A stretch of 64,000 nt of DNA from an uncultured Lachnospiraceae bacterium (GCA_910585075.1 CAJUED010000011.1:31352-95351), one strand, 5' to 3'. Counted from the first letter of the stretch, positions 44,622 through 53,605 are shown. Program-made: numbers and translations. The notes: generated by a model from the sequence alone, not told the origin.

Positions 44622-45788
44622 TCAAAACGAAATACCCGAAGATGCCAAAGCATACTCTGGAAATCTCTGACGAAACACAGCCGTAACAACTCCTCCCAGG
44701 TCATTACAAAGCTTCAAATCACCTCCATGCCTTCTGCACAAAATCAAACTGCCATACAGTCCCATCCCCAAATGCTCCGCCCCGTCTCCCTGCCTGCCAA
44801 AGGGCTTAGGACCTTCTTTTATGATTGACTCCGGAAAACCCGGGCCGTCATCCGCCACCCGCAAAGAAATCACATTTTCTCCGGGTACTTTATCTTTATC
44901 AAAAGAAAGAATAACCTGAACTTTCCCCTGGGCGAACCGTGCGGCATTTCCAATCAGATTTTCCGCCACTGTCAAAAAAATCCCATGGTCAACCCAAACC
45001 CTTTCTGATTCTAATTCAGGACAAAACACCTCCGCCACACATAAGGAAGCCAGCGTCAACGCCGTTTCTTCCAGTTCCCGTAAAAGCGCCCGGACAGATA
45101 TTTCCTCTGCCTGCACCGGCATCTGCTCAAGGGACTTGATGCTGCTCATAGCGTCAACGTACCGCTCTATGCGTCCCACATAACTTTCCAGCCGTTCTAT
45201 GGTCTGCGCATCCCAAACACCCTGCCCCATCAGCTTCACCGTTCCCTTTAAAACTGTCACCGGATTTCGCAAGTCATGGGCAAAGGCCGCGTTCAATCTT
45301 TTTTGTTCTTCCGCCTGCTGCCACAGCTCCCGTTGCGTTTGAAGGAGCTCCTCCCGCATCAGCTCAAACGCACCGCACACCTCTCCTAGCTCATCCTCTG
45401 ACATTTTGAGAATTGAAAAATCCAGATTATGCTGCCTGATTTGTTCCGTCCCCTCCCGCAAAGCCCTGATAGGCCCCTTCAATTTCCAACGGTAAAAAAG
45501 AATTCCCGCAATTCCCAATCCCATAACAGGAAAGAAGATACAGGAAAAAATTTCCATGCCCTGCAAAAGTCCTAAAATCCTCTCCTGCTGTCTGGTAGGT
45601 TCGGCGAGTTGCTCCGATACCCTTATCTCTCCGTCAAAATCAATGACCAGGCCCTTTGAAGGAAATGTCTTACTAACGGCTTCACATACGCCCCAAACCC
45701 CCGCCAGGAGAAACAGCGCCGCCAAAAGACAGGTGATACTCAAACCAAAAAAAGCCTTTTTCAGGCTTAAGTTTTTTATCCGTTCCAT
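44622..45788 (-). CDS. Sensor histidine kinase
   Basis: A 388-residue kinase with two membrane helices (about 13-35 and 73-95) flanking a short extracellular loop of only some 40 residues, a HAMP linker, DHp with FAHDLRNPVTVLKG (the phospho-His), and HATPase with DDGPGFP and GMGLYGSLILCRRHGG. Short-loop kinases often sense through the membrane or a partner transporter. Its start overlaps the response-regulator stop by 13 bases. The ABC exporter follows. Confidence 0.92.
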   Translation of the reverse strand: MERIKNLSLKKAFFGLSITCLLAALFLLAGVWGVCEAVSKTFPSKGLVIDFDGEIRVSEQLAEPTRQQERILGLLQGMEIFSCIFFPVMGLGIAGILFYRWKLKGPIRALREGTEQIRQHNLDFSILKMSEDELGEVCGAFELMREELLQTQRELWQQAEEQKRLNAAFAHDLRNPVTVLKGTVKLMGQGVWDAQTIERLESYVGRIERYVDAMSSIKSLEQMPVQAEEISVRALLRELEETALTLASLCVAEVFCPELESERVWVDHGIFLTVAENLIGNAARFAQGKVQVILSFDKDKVPGENVISLRVADDGPGFPESIIKEGPKPFGRQGDGAEHLGMGLYGSLILCRRHGGDLKLCNDLGGVVTAVFRQRFPEYALASSGISF

Positions 45789-46450
45789 TTATATCCACAC
45801 CCCCAGACCGTTTCAATATAACCATACGCGGTTTGAGATGCAAGCTTTGCACGTATCTTCCTGATATGCTCCATCACGGTATCGCTGTTTCCCTCCCCGT
45901 CAAATCCCCAGATAATTTCATAAATTCGTTCCCTGTCAAAAACCTGCCCTGCATTCATAGAAAGCAGCTCCACAATGGCAAATTCTTTTTTGGACAAAGG
46001 AATCTTTGTCCCTTTCACCGTCACCTCATGCTTTGCATAGTCAATCACCATATCGGAAAAAAAGCGAAAGACCGACTGCTCCCTCCTCCTGTTTTCCCGC
46101 CGTAAATGAGCCCTCACTCTGGCTCCCAGCTCGTCCAGGTCAAAAGGCTTTACAATATAGTCGTCCGCCCCTGCCATGAATCCCTTGATTTTATCCGAGG
46201 TCTCAATCCTTGCTGTCAGGAACAGAATAGGACAGGATATGTGTTCCCGGATTTTTTCACATACTGCAAGACCATCCATGTCAGGCATGTTGATGTCCAG
46301 AAGTACCAGCGAAGGCCTCCGTTCAGCCAATACAAGGGCCTCCCTGCCGCTGCACGCAGTGTCCACCAAAAAGCCCTCCATCTCAAAATAACTCCTCAGC
46401 ATATCCACAAGACCTTTTTCATCATCCACAATTAAAATTTTTTCGTGCAC
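45776..46450 (-). CDS. OmpR-family response regulator
   Basis: A 224-residue regulator: receiver with VDDEKG, Asp in LVLLDINMPDMDG and Lys in IVKPFD; C-terminal winged helix (about 130-222) ending TVWGCGYKWNG. First gene of a four-gene operon with its kinase and the ABC exporter. Repeated CTGTCAC words lie in its upstream region and may be its binding sites. Confidence 0.94.
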   Translation of the reverse strand: MHEKILIVDDEKGLVDMLRSYFEMEGFLVDTACSGREALVLAERRPSLVLLDINMPDMDGLAVCEKIREHISCPILFLTARIETSDKIKGFMAGADDYIVKPFDLDELGARVRAHLRRENRRREQSVFRFFSDMVIDYAKHEVTVKGTKIPLSKKEFAIVELLSMNAGQVFDRERIYEIIWGFDGEGNSDTVMEHIRKIRAKLASQTAYGYIETVWGCGYKWNG

Positions 46451-46453
46451 ATT

Positions 46454-46624
46454 CTGTCACCTCCACCAAAAAATACATGCAGACCTTTGTCTGCATAATT
46501 ACAGCATACCCTGTAATTCTCAAAAATTCCTCAAGTTTTCTCTGCTCTGAAATAATTCTGTCACATTTCCAGAAGACACCTTTCCATATCACATACTGTC
46601 ACTCTCTACAAAACAGCCTGTCAC
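46454..46624. repeat. Four CTGTCAC repeats upstream of the response-regulator gene
   Basis: CTGTCAC occurs at 46454, 46558, 46596 and 46618, twice extended to CTGTCACATT exactly 60 bases apart. The rest of 46451-46693 has no gene. Possible direct-repeat sites for the OmpR-type regulator. Confidence 0.4.
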
Positions 46625-46693
46625 ATTATAATCCTCCATGCCGCCTCTGGTGGCTCAAATAGTTATGAAAAACGCAAAAACAACTTATAGATA

Positions 46694-46736
46694 AAATAAC
46701 CCTGTGCATCATACAGCATGTGCACAGAGTTATTTT
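46694..46736. terminator. Bidirectional terminator after the DUF3791 cassette
   Basis: A strong hairpin, AAATAACCCTGTGCA paired with TGTGCACAGAGTTATTT, with AT-rich flanks on both sides. It ends the DUF3990/DUF3791 operon on the minus strand. Confidence 0.8.
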
Positions 46737-46783
46737 ATATTCCAGTTCCACACTTATTTGTCAGAACTATGCGGCTTCCTCTT

Positions 46784-46987
46784 TTATCTACGCCTTGCTT
46801 CAATATACGAATCAATATCTTCAATCATATAATTTTCACCTGTGGTGTGCAACGCCTCAAAGCAGGAATAAATATAATCCCACACCTCATATCTACTGAA
46901 CAATTCGGATACCTGTACGCCCGTCATCCCTTTTGCCGCCTTATATCGTTCAATACAGTAAACTAAAAAATTGCCTTCCCTACTCAT
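46784..46987 (-). CDS. DUF3791 protein
   Basis: A 67-residue protein of the DUF3791 type: FLVYCIERYKAAKGMTGVQV, then YEVWDYIYSCFEALHTTGENYMIEDIDSYIE. It is acidic-helical and follows the 79-residue gene by 2 bases. DUF3791 proteins are typical companions of DUF3990 genes and probably form part of an antitoxin or partner unit. Function is not proven. Confidence 0.82.
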   Translation of the reverse strand: MSREGNFLVYCIERYKAAKGMTGVQVSELFSRYEVWDYIYSCFEALHTTGENYMIEDIDSYIEARRR

Positions 46988-46989
46988 AG

Positions 46990-47229
46990 TCAGGCCTCCT
47001 CCGGGAATATAAACATGCCCGCCCTTTTTTCTTCGTCAAACATATGAAACAACGTCAGCGGGCTCAAATGCCACAATTTCGTATCTTCCTGTTCCAAAAA
47101 AGAATACACTTTAGAGCTGTAGAATTCTTTCGCTGCCGTTATCTCATCACAAAAATAATTTTCAACCATCAGATGTATAATCTGTGGAACAAGAAGTACC
47201 AGCATTGCTTCAAATTTCTTCTTTTCCAT
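46990..47229 (-). CDS. Small DUF3990-associated helical protein
   Basis: A 79-residue protein (MEKKKFEAMLVLLVPQIIHL start, later EFYSSKVYSFLEQEDTKLWHL and the end DEEKRAGMFIFPEEA). It lies 1 base after the DUF3990 gene and 2 before DUF3791, so translation is coupled. The family recurs between these two partners in Lachnospiraceae. I infer an antitoxin or scaffold role from position only. Confidence 0.72.
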   Translation of the reverse strand: MEKKKFEAMLVLLVPQIIHLMVENYFCDEITAAKEFYSSKVYSFLEQEDTKLWHLSPLTLFHMFDEEKRAGMFIFPEEA

Positions 47230-47230
47230 T

Positions 47231-47719
47231 TTAATTTTCCTCCATCAAAGTACCGGAAAATTTCAGATAACTTAACGCCTTTTCCGATGTTAACACTATC
47301 TGATTATACAATCTCTTGATTTTGAGTGCCTCCAATGTCTGTTCTTTCGTCAGCACACCAGTACTATACAAGGTAAAAGTTGTATAAACATCATCATTAG
47401 CCACAGGGCCATAGACAAAATCATACACCCTGCCGCTATAACTTCCAGCCCTGTTCTCAAAAACAAAATCCAGCCAAGCCTCATCAGGCGAATCAAATTG
47501 TAGTACGGAACATTCTTTAAATGCAATTTGTTCATCAAGTTCATAGATATTAATCACTTTTGCGCCTTCCCGGCGGCGCTTATATACTTTATCCGCAAAG
47601 GCAATGGCCTGTTCTCTGTTTGTCGTAGTATAAAATCCAAAACCAAAGTCTAAAAAACGATTCTGCCGAATCAGCCTAGGTTCTGAAACCACCACATTAC
47701 TTCCGTGATACAACGTCAT
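47231..47719 (-). CDS. DUF3990 ADP-ribosyltransferase-like protein (putative toxin)
   Basis: A 162-residue protein of DUF3990, related to the ADP-ribosyltransferase fold. LYHGSNVVV carries the first-strand His (HYE-type triad), DFGFGFYTTTNREQAIAFA the conserved Tyr and helix, and the third motif may be the acidic stretch near FDSPDEAW. DUF3990 with one or two small downstream helical genes is a likely toxin-antitoxin arrangement, here in toxin-first order with 1-2 base gaps. Substrate unknown. Confidence 0.8.
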   Translation of the reverse strand: MTLYHGSNVVVSEPRLIRQNRFLDFGFGFYTTTNREQAIAFADKVYKRRREGAKVINIYELDEQIAFKECSVLQFDSPDEAWLDFVFENRAGSYSGRVYDFVYGPVANDDVYTTFTLYSTGVLTKEQTLEALKIKRLYNQIVLTSEKALSYLKFSGTLMEEN

Positions 47720-47757
47720 ACATTACCTCAATATATTTTCTGTCCCCACAGTTTCTT

Positions 47758-48624
47758 CTACTCAACCTCCACAAGCTCATACTCCCTCACGCCAACTCCC
47801 AGCTCAGCCGCCGCCTCGACGGTAAGAACGCCGTTCCTTGACTCAATTCTCTCCAACAGATGGTCCCGTCCCGGATCGTCCGATGCATACACCAGATCAA
47901 GGCAGGCCTGGTCAATTGCAACAGGGTCTAAAGAAACCAAAATACCGATATCCTTCATGCAGGGATCCTCCGCAACCGCACAGCAGTCGCAGTCCACCGA
48001 CATATTTTTCATCACGTTCACGTAAACCGCATTCCCCTTAAAGTACTCTACAACCGAGGAAGCCGCGTCCGCCATGGACTCTAAGAAAGAGTCGTGATCC
48101 GCCTTCCACATTTTTTTCGGTTTCCCTGCCCCGTGAATATATGCTTTGCCATAGGAAGATGCAACGCCGATTGACAGCTGTTTCAACGCTCCGCCAAAGC
48201 CTCCCATGGGATGGCCTTTGAAATGAGAAAGCACCAGCATGGAATCATAGTTTGCCAGATCTTTTCCCACGAAATTTTTCTGAATACGCTTTCCATTAGG
48301 AATCGGAAGCTCTAAATCCGGCCCCTCCCCATCTAACAAATCCACCGGAAAGCATTTACTCCATCCATGTTCTTCTAAAGTTTTCAGATGCTTTTCTGTG
48401 GTGTTGCGGGTTCCTTCGTAGGCTGTGTTACACTCCACAACGGTTCCACCCACATGGTCAACAATCGGTTTCCAGAATTCCGGTTTCAGGAAATTCTGAT
48501 TACCCGTTTCCCCTGAGTGCACTTTAACCGCCACCTTCCCAACAAGCTCTTTTCCACACATCTGGTAGAGCTCCAAAACCTTTTCCGGTGTGATTGTTCT
48601 TGAAAAAAATACCTTTGCCTTCAT
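47758..48624 (-). CDS. DUF362-domain protein
   Basis: A 288-residue protein. The start at 48624 is set by GGAGG. It has the DUF362 pattern VAVKVHSGETGNQNFL, VLSHFKGHPMGGFGGALKQLSIGVAS and SLDPVAIDQACLDLVY. Cys residues in VDCDCCAVAEDPC may bind a metal or Fe-S cluster. Relatives include Fe-S-linked proteins of anaerobes, but the reaction is unknown. Single gene. Confidence 0.85.
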   Translation of the reverse strand: MKAKVFFSRTITPEKVLELYQMCGKELVGKVAVKVHSGETGNQNFLKPEFWKPIVDHVGGTVVECNTAYEGTRNTTEKHLKTLEEHGWSKCFPVDLLDGEGPDLELPIPNGKRIQKNFVGKDLANYDSMLVLSHFKGHPMGGFGGALKQLSIGVASSYGKAYIHGAGKPKKMWKADHDSFLESMADAASSVVEYFKGNAVYVNVMKNMSVDCDCCAVAEDPCMKDIGILVSLDPVAIDQACLDLVYASDDPGRDHLLERIESRNGVLTVEAAAELGVGVREYELVEVE

Positions 48625-48731
48625 AATGAATCCTCCATTCTTTCTGACATCATGCAAATTTGATGCACGTAAATTTAATTACACGCAAATATGATTGCAA
48701 GCACAATTTTGTATATCCTGCAGATTAGAAA

Positions 48732-48914
48732 TTATTTATTGCCTGTCATAATGAATTCTATCAATTTTTCAACACCATCAAATCCTATTAAGAGAATACA
48801 ACGAATTTGCGGCGATTTCAAGAGATATAAAGCAATATAAGCTCCACTTGAGTATCCTCTGTAACAGTGAAGCCAAAGGCTGAACTGTTCCCTTTTAAAT
48901 AACGACTTCTTCAA
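48732..48914 (-). CDS. Possible small ORF at the end of the DUF4869-like operon
   Basis: A 60-residue frame (TTG start, MKKSLFKREQFSLWLHCYRG...) overlapping the end of the previous gene by 20 bases, with AT-rich codons like its neighbours. No family recognised; it could be a decayed fragment. Nothing else is seen in 48625-48731. Confidence 0.3.
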   Translation of the reverse strand: MKKSLFKREQFSLWLHCYRGYSSGAYIALYLLKSPQIRCILLIGFDGVEKLIEFIMTGNK

Positions 48915-49572
48915 TTACTTTTTGTATCTTCTCTGACCGTATCAATATCCGCATTTTCTCACTTCCATCTTCAACCTCCGGCTTACCACACCTGAGACTA
49001 TCCGGATGTTCAGATACACAACAATCCTTGTACCAGCACTCACCCATAAGCGAACCTTTAATAGACCACCTCTCGTTTTGCGTAAATTCACCTACCAATG
49101 ATTTCATCACTCGTTCTGTAGAATACCTCTTAAAACCAGCTAAAAACTGTAATGTATTCTCGTCTTTAATCTTTGACAAGTTGATTCTATGATTTTGGAT
49201 TGCAGACAAAATATCTTCACGAATCTTGCTTTTATCTGTCTTTCCGGTGCCTGTCCATGCTATTATCTTATCAAAAGAAAGAATAAGATATTCAAAACAA
49301 ATCATATCCAAAATCATAATCTTTCCTTCAGATTTTTCTGCTATTGATTTCAACATACGATACTTGTTACGAATATCCTGATTGTCAAGCACATAATCAA
49401 ATGCAATATAATACCCATCATCCTCTTTAATCTTTAAATCTGACAACGCATCTAATATGCCCTGATTGCTCCCTTTACTTTCGATTACAAGTTTATTATC
49501 AAAAAAAAGTTGGCTAACCAGTTTCCAGAAGTGAAGTCCTGCACCCGTATCCTCTGTCCATAAATATTTCAT
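48895..49572 (-). CDS. TOPRIM-like protein of unknown function (third gene of the DUF4869-like module)
   Basis: A 225-residue protein. YLWTEDTGAGLHFWKLVSQ, the Asp-rich AFDYVLDNQDI and LDMICFEYLILSF follow the order of the Glu, DxD-like and Glu-Y motifs in TOPRIM-type nucleases (OLD/DUF4435-like), but the match is distant. The C-terminus has a Cys/His cluster (CWYKDCCVSEHPDSLRC) that may bind zinc. It starts 1 base after the P-loop gene. I infer a DNA- or RNA-processing partner of that ATPase; it is not a recognised family. Confidence 0.6.
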   Translation of the reverse strand: MKYLWTEDTGAGLHFWKLVSQLFFDNKLVIESKGSNQGILDALSDLKIKEDDGYYIAFDYVLDNQDIRNKYRMLKSIAEKSEGKIMILDMICFEYLILSFDKIIAWTGTGKTDKSKIREDILSAIQNHRINLSKIKDENTLQFLAGFKRYSTERVMKSLVGEFTQNERWSIKGSLMGECWYKDCCVSEHPDSLRCGKPEVEDGSEKMRILIRSEKIQKVIEEVVI

Positions 49573-49573
49573 A

Positions 49574-49975
49574 TCACAACTCCTCTTCCAGTGTTATCCT
49601 GTTACTATCAAGCTTCAATACCTTAAAACTCTTATCAGATACATTGAGCCCATCACAATTTCTTGAGAAAAGCATATATTGATTTGAAAATTCAAAATTA
49701 ATGAATCTCCTGACTTCATCATTAATCAAAATATCTGCATTATCAATTACAATGAAACTATCTCTGCATTGCTTTATCGCTTCTAAAAGATTATCCGATT
49801 TATAATTAAACAATTTTATAGCCTTATATTCGTCAGTTAATCTTAAATCTTCCAGCATTTCATAAAGAACGGTTTTACCCGTACCACTATCTCCACCAAC
49901 AAGAGTTATTCTATCCTCGAGCACCAAATCGTATGAAAACGGATCCGCTTTAAATGTAATATTCTTATAAATCAT
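49574..49975 (-). CDS. Minimal P-loop ATPase/GTPase-like protein
   Basis: A 133-residue protein, the shortest form of a P-loop domain. Walker A GGDSGTGKT (27-35), Walker B FIVIDNAD (74-81) and an IKLFNYKSD strand are clear; no ABC signature, sensor or lid is evident. The start at 49975 is set by AAGGAGAG and overlaps the upstream gene by 11 bases. It resembles the core of small AAA/ABC-like ATPases. With the TOPRIM-like partner it parallels two-component ATPase-nuclease immunity systems, as an inference. Confidence 0.75.
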   Translation of the reverse strand: MIYKNITFKADPFSYDLVLEDRITLVGGDSGTGKTVLYEMLEDLRLTDEYKAIKLFNYKSDNLLEAIKQCRDSFIVIDNADILINDEVRRFINFEFSNQYMLFSRNCDGLNVSDKSFKVLKLDSNRITLEEEL

Positions 49976-50417
49976 CTGCTTCTCTCCTTTCATACTCCTT
50001 ACTCCACCAAGCATTATATCCTTTACTTCCAGTCATTATATCTGAATCATTGAATCTGATTTTCGCATCACCCGGAATATCTACAAGCGTCGGTCTTGAC
50101 ATATAAATCTTTATATTATCCATTGTAAATATAATTTTAAGTACATTTGGACCACATTCCTCTACACACACCACTTTATCAGGATGTTTTACAATATTAA
50201 GTAATGTCTTACATCCTGATGACAAATTACGGATTGTGCCTAATCCATATTTTGTTTCAATGCGCTTAGCCTGGGTCAGCTTAGCCTCATCCACCTGCTG
50301 AATAAGATTTATTTCATTTTGAGACATTTCTTCATTACTTGTATTCAAATTAAAATACAAGTCATTTTGAAGTATCCAATCTTTTGAATCTTTTTTCTCT
50401 GTATATATATCTATCAT
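49965..50417 (-). CDS. DUF4869-like protein
   Basis: A 150-residue protein whose central part (YGLGTIRNLSSGCKTLLNI and VCVEECGPNVLKIIF) matches the LGxIxxxxLSGGVKTL and CGxNCAKxIL pattern of DUF4869. The C-terminal part adds DIPGDAKIRFNDSDI and a charged tail. First gene of an AT-rich operon. The function of DUF4869 is unknown; members sit in variable gene clusters. Confidence 0.68.
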   Translation of the reverse strand: MIDIYTEKKDSKDWILQNDLYFNLNTSNEEMSQNEINLIQQVDEAKLTQAKRIETKYGLGTIRNLSSGCKTLLNIVKHPDKVVCVEECGPNVLKIIFTMDNIKIYMSRPTLVDIPGDAKIRFNDSDIMTGSKGYNAWWSKEYERREADDL

Positions 50418-50793
50418 TTGCCATCACTCCTTTAAACAGATTTCATTCTTGATTATTGATAATCCTTACATAAAATATGCTCTGTTTTTTGCTCTCCTTT
50501 ATTATCTATATCAATGATATAGCATTATTATAGCATAGATTTTTTGAATTCTTCCACAATTCCAAGTGCATATTTTGTATTTATTGATAATATTACATTA
50601 AGAGCAATATGATGAATGGCGTTACAAATATCCGGAGCTCGACACCCGGCAGCATTGGCAAAGGTCACATCACAAGCAGTCAGCAATATGCTCATGCAGA
50701 GTTAGAAATGAAAGAGCAAAAAGAAAAACCTTACCAATATCCAGTTTTTAATCCTGAAAATCAATAAGGTTTTATTATGCCCTTGATGTAAAT
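50418..50793. other. AT-rich intergenic region with one weak short ORF
   Basis: The stretch holds the minus-strand promoter area of the DUF4869-like operon and a 52-residue plus-strand frame (50609-50767, MMNGVTNIRSSTPGS..., ending NPENQ) with no good ribosome site. The frame could be the tail of a lost gene. No other feature is seen. Confidence 0.35.
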
Positions 50794-52803
50794 TCAATCG
50801 AACTCAATCACCCTTACATCCCAAGCTCCAATATGAATGGTCTCTCCAGCCTGAACTTTGTCCCCGGATATCAAATCATGCCCCGCACCCCCGTCATTTA
50901 CGGCAGTCTGCTCCTTCCCGGAATAGTTCAAATAAAATCTTACCTCTTTCCCAAGCTCATTTTGCCCCTTCCTGACAACCACCGGGAACCGCTCCTCAGG
51001 CCTTTCTACCCCCGCCTCCGATAAGGCATCCGCCAGCACCTTTTCAAGCACCTCTTTTCCGGTCATACAGCCCACATAAAAGGCACAGCCCTTACCGAAT
51101 CTGTTTTTGGTAATGGCGGCATATTTGCTCCATGCATAATGGTCATAGGCAGCCAGCACCTCCGCGCCTTCAGGTATCAGAAGCTCCATAAAAACTTTCG
51201 CCCTCTTATCCTCCGCGTTTTTCACTGTCTCGCCGCATAATTCCACATTTTTAGGAGCCGTAAACTGATGATATTTCACCCCAAGGCACTTATTTATTAT
51301 ATGAGGCTGTACGTCGTGGCTTACCTTTACATTTTCATTTGTAAACGCGCTCTTAAATGTGGCAACCAGATTACCGCCATTTTCCACATACCGGTTTAAT
51401 CGCTCCAGCAGTGCGTCCGGTGCGGCATAAAGGGCGGGTACCACAATCATTTTATACTGTTCAAAATTCTCCGACTCAGGCCAAAGGAAATCGCACTCCA
51501 CATTCATATTGTAAAGGGTGTCGTAAATCCAGCGCACAACATCATTATAGCTTGCCGTATCTCCACCTGTCATAGCGCCAATCTTAAACCACTTTAAAGC
51601 GGTAAGAGCCTCGTTGCTCACTAAAATCGCCACATCATTTTTCTTTTTCATGTTTACCAGGTGGCTGCCCTTTTCCGCAAATTCCTTTCCTATAATGCAG
51701 GCCTCCTGATAAGTAGCGTTTTCCTCAAAGTCATGGCTGAGCAGGCCCTTCCAATAGGTCTCAAAAGAATTGTGAATGGAATGCCAGTGCCAGTACATGA
51801 CGCTGTTTGCACCGGAGGCAATGTGGCTGTAGGCCTGCAGGCGCAGCTGCCCTTTGTAGGGCGTCCACTCCGGAAAGCCCTGAGCCTCGGTCTCAAGTAC
51901 CAGATAGTTATCCTGCTTTAAGGATCTTACCAGATCCCCGCCAAAGGCAATTTCCGCTCCGGTCAAATCTTCCTGGCTGGGATGATAAATGTCCACCCCT
52001 GCAATGCTCAGCGGCTTTGCCGCATGATAATGGTTCACATCCGGCTGCACACCGTAAGAATAACCGTGCCATTCAAAGTCAAAATTGTGGGTGATGAACT
52101 GGTCTTCCCTTGCATATTCCCGTACAATATCCGCCTGCCAGCTTAAAAATTCATCCACTAAAGTCCGCTGGAACTTTTCAAATTCCGCCCCAAAGCTTCC
52201 GTTGATGGTTCCCCTTACATCAGGAAAATCCTCCCAGGCATTGATCCTGTTGCTCCAGTAGTCGAATCCAAAAGCCTGGTTCATGGCGTCCAAATCATCA
52301 TTAAACTTTTTCCGCAGATATTTCACAAATTTTTCCTGCACGTTTTTCCCTGCGGTTCCATAATATTTTGTCTCATTGTCAAGCTGAAATCCAATCACAC
52401 ATTTCCGATGGGCAGTGCACTCCATCAGCTTTCGAATCACTCTCTCCGCATAGAAACGGTATGCGCTGTGGGTAATGTCCATAATCTGCCGGGGGCCGTA
52501 TATCCCCCTTCCATTTACTGTGGTGGCAAGCACATCCGGATAAGATTTCACCATCCATGTGGGAACCGCGTAAGTGGGGGTTCCGATTATCACATAAATC
52601 CCTGCCTCCTCCATGGCATCCATCACCCGCTCCACATGAGAAAAATCAAACACACCCTCCTGGGGCTCGCAGGTACTCCATGTGGATTCCGCAATCCTCA
52701 CCACATTGATCCCTGCCTTTTTCATCATGGCAACATCCTGCATAAGCCGCTCGCAGGGCATATACTCGTCATAATAGGCCGCTCCAAAAAGAAGCTCTTT
52801 CAT
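50794..52803 (-). CDS. Beta-galactosidase, GH42
   Basis: A 669-residue GH42 enzyme. The TIM barrel (about 1-380) carries the acid/base Glu in FQLDNETKYYG (Glu144) and the nucleophile in LVLETEAQGF (probably Glu304). The trimerisation domain (about 390-600) and a C-terminal beta domain follow. No signal peptide, so it hydrolyses imported galactosides in the cytoplasm. GGAGGG precedes the start. It stands alone. Confidence 0.94.
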   Translation of the reverse strand: MKELLFGAAYYDEYMPCERLMQDVAMMKKAGINVVRIAESTWSTCEPQEGVFDFSHVERVMDAMEEAGIYVIIGTPTYAVPTWMVKSYPDVLATTVNGRGIYGPRQIMDITHSAYRFYAERVIRKLMECTAHRKCVIGFQLDNETKYYGTAGKNVQEKFVKYLRKKFNDDLDAMNQAFGFDYWSNRINAWEDFPDVRGTINGSFGAEFEKFQRTLVDEFLSWQADIVREYAREDQFITHNFDFEWHGYSYGVQPDVNHYHAAKPLSIAGVDIYHPSQEDLTGAEIAFGGDLVRSLKQDNYLVLETEAQGFPEWTPYKGQLRLQAYSHIASGANSVMYWHWHSIHNSFETYWKGLLSHDFEENATYQEACIIGKEFAEKGSHLVNMKKKNDVAILVSNEALTALKWFKIGAMTGGDTASYNDVVRWIYDTLYNMNVECDFLWPESENFEQYKMIVVPALYAAPDALLERLNRYVENGGNLVATFKSAFTNENVKVSHDVQPHIINKCLGVKYHQFTAPKNVELCGETVKNAEDKRAKVFMELLIPEGAEVLAAYDHYAWSKYAAITKNRFGKGCAFYVGCMTGKEVLEKVLADALSEAGVERPEERFPVVVRKGQNELGKEVRFYLNYSGKEQTAVNDGGAGHDLISGDKVQAGETIHIGAWDVRVIEFD

Positions 52804-52905
52804 TCATTTACCCTCCATATTTTCTACTGTTTGTACCAGTATAACATTCCCGGTTTTTAAGCGCAACTTCCACTTGCACAACATCCGTCTGAAGAAATTG
52901 CAGGC

Positions 52906-53283
52906 TCATTCATACTTACCAACATAATCCGTCCCTGTCTCTGCGGACATCTTTAAAATATATCTATCAGGCTCTTTTCTCATATTCAGGAAAGTGTCAA
53001 AAGCCAGCAGCAGCATCCTGTCACCGTTCTGCCTGGTTCCACTGTTATCCTGATCCAGCCTTGCCTTAAAATGATCCATCTGCCATACCATAATGTCCAC
53101 CACTGTGTACCCCTGTATATTCGCTTTACACGCAAAGTTCCCATGTTCCATGTAAAAGACAAGCTCCTGATAAATCTCATCATCCGCCTTCAGCTTTTTC
53201 CAGAAATTTCCGGCAAATTCTTCTCCCTCTCCCGCATATTTACACAAACTTTGTATGAAATCAATTACCTTTTTTTCTTCCAT
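52906..53283 (-). CDS. Conserved small protein, unknown function
   Basis: A 125-residue cytoplasmic protein (MEEKKVIDFIQSLCKY start; the ATG 12 bases earlier lies too close to GGAG). The central part ANIQGYTVVDIMVWQMDHFKA and RMLLLAFDTFLNMRKEP look well folded and helical. I do not recognise a named family. It lies between a GH42 gene and the VanRS-like pair on the opposite strand. Confidence 0.7.
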   Translation of the reverse strand: MEEKKVIDFIQSLCKYAGEGEEFAGNFWKKLKADDEIYQELVFYMEHGNFACKANIQGYTVVDIMVWQMDHFKARLDQDNSGTRQNGDRMLLLAFDTFLNMRKEPDRYILKMSAETGTDYVGKYE

Positions 53284-53605
53284 TTTTATAACCATGCTCC
53301 TTTCTCAGCGTGCGAATTTGCGCTCTCATGCACACTTCTTCCTTTAACCGTTTCCATCCTGATAGTTTAAGAAATATAAAATCATTATACTTTGCACAGC
53401 CATAATTTTCAAAATTTTATTAAAGCTTAGGAAAATCTTAATCTTTTTCCGTAGTCAAAATGAAGAATCAAATCGTTATATCTGTTATAATAAAAAGGAC
53501 TGTCCGCCGTGAATGAGGTATACCGGCTTTCCATGGGCAGTTCCTACGCTGAGGCAAAAGTACATCATAAGATTATGACTACAAAATTCATCAGGAGGGA
53601 TTCTT
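53284..53605. other. Intergenic region with the vanRS-like promoter
   Basis: TGTTATAAT near 53484-53492 is an extended -10 for the plus-strand pair, and an imperfect hairpin (GGACTGTCC...GGGCAGTTCC, about 53499-53548) follows in the leader. No gene is seen. Confidence 0.5.

Noticed and set aside
48732..48914. A fourth firm gene of the DUF4869-like operon
   Set aside because: TTG start, 20-base overlap, no family match; kept only as a low-confidence entry.
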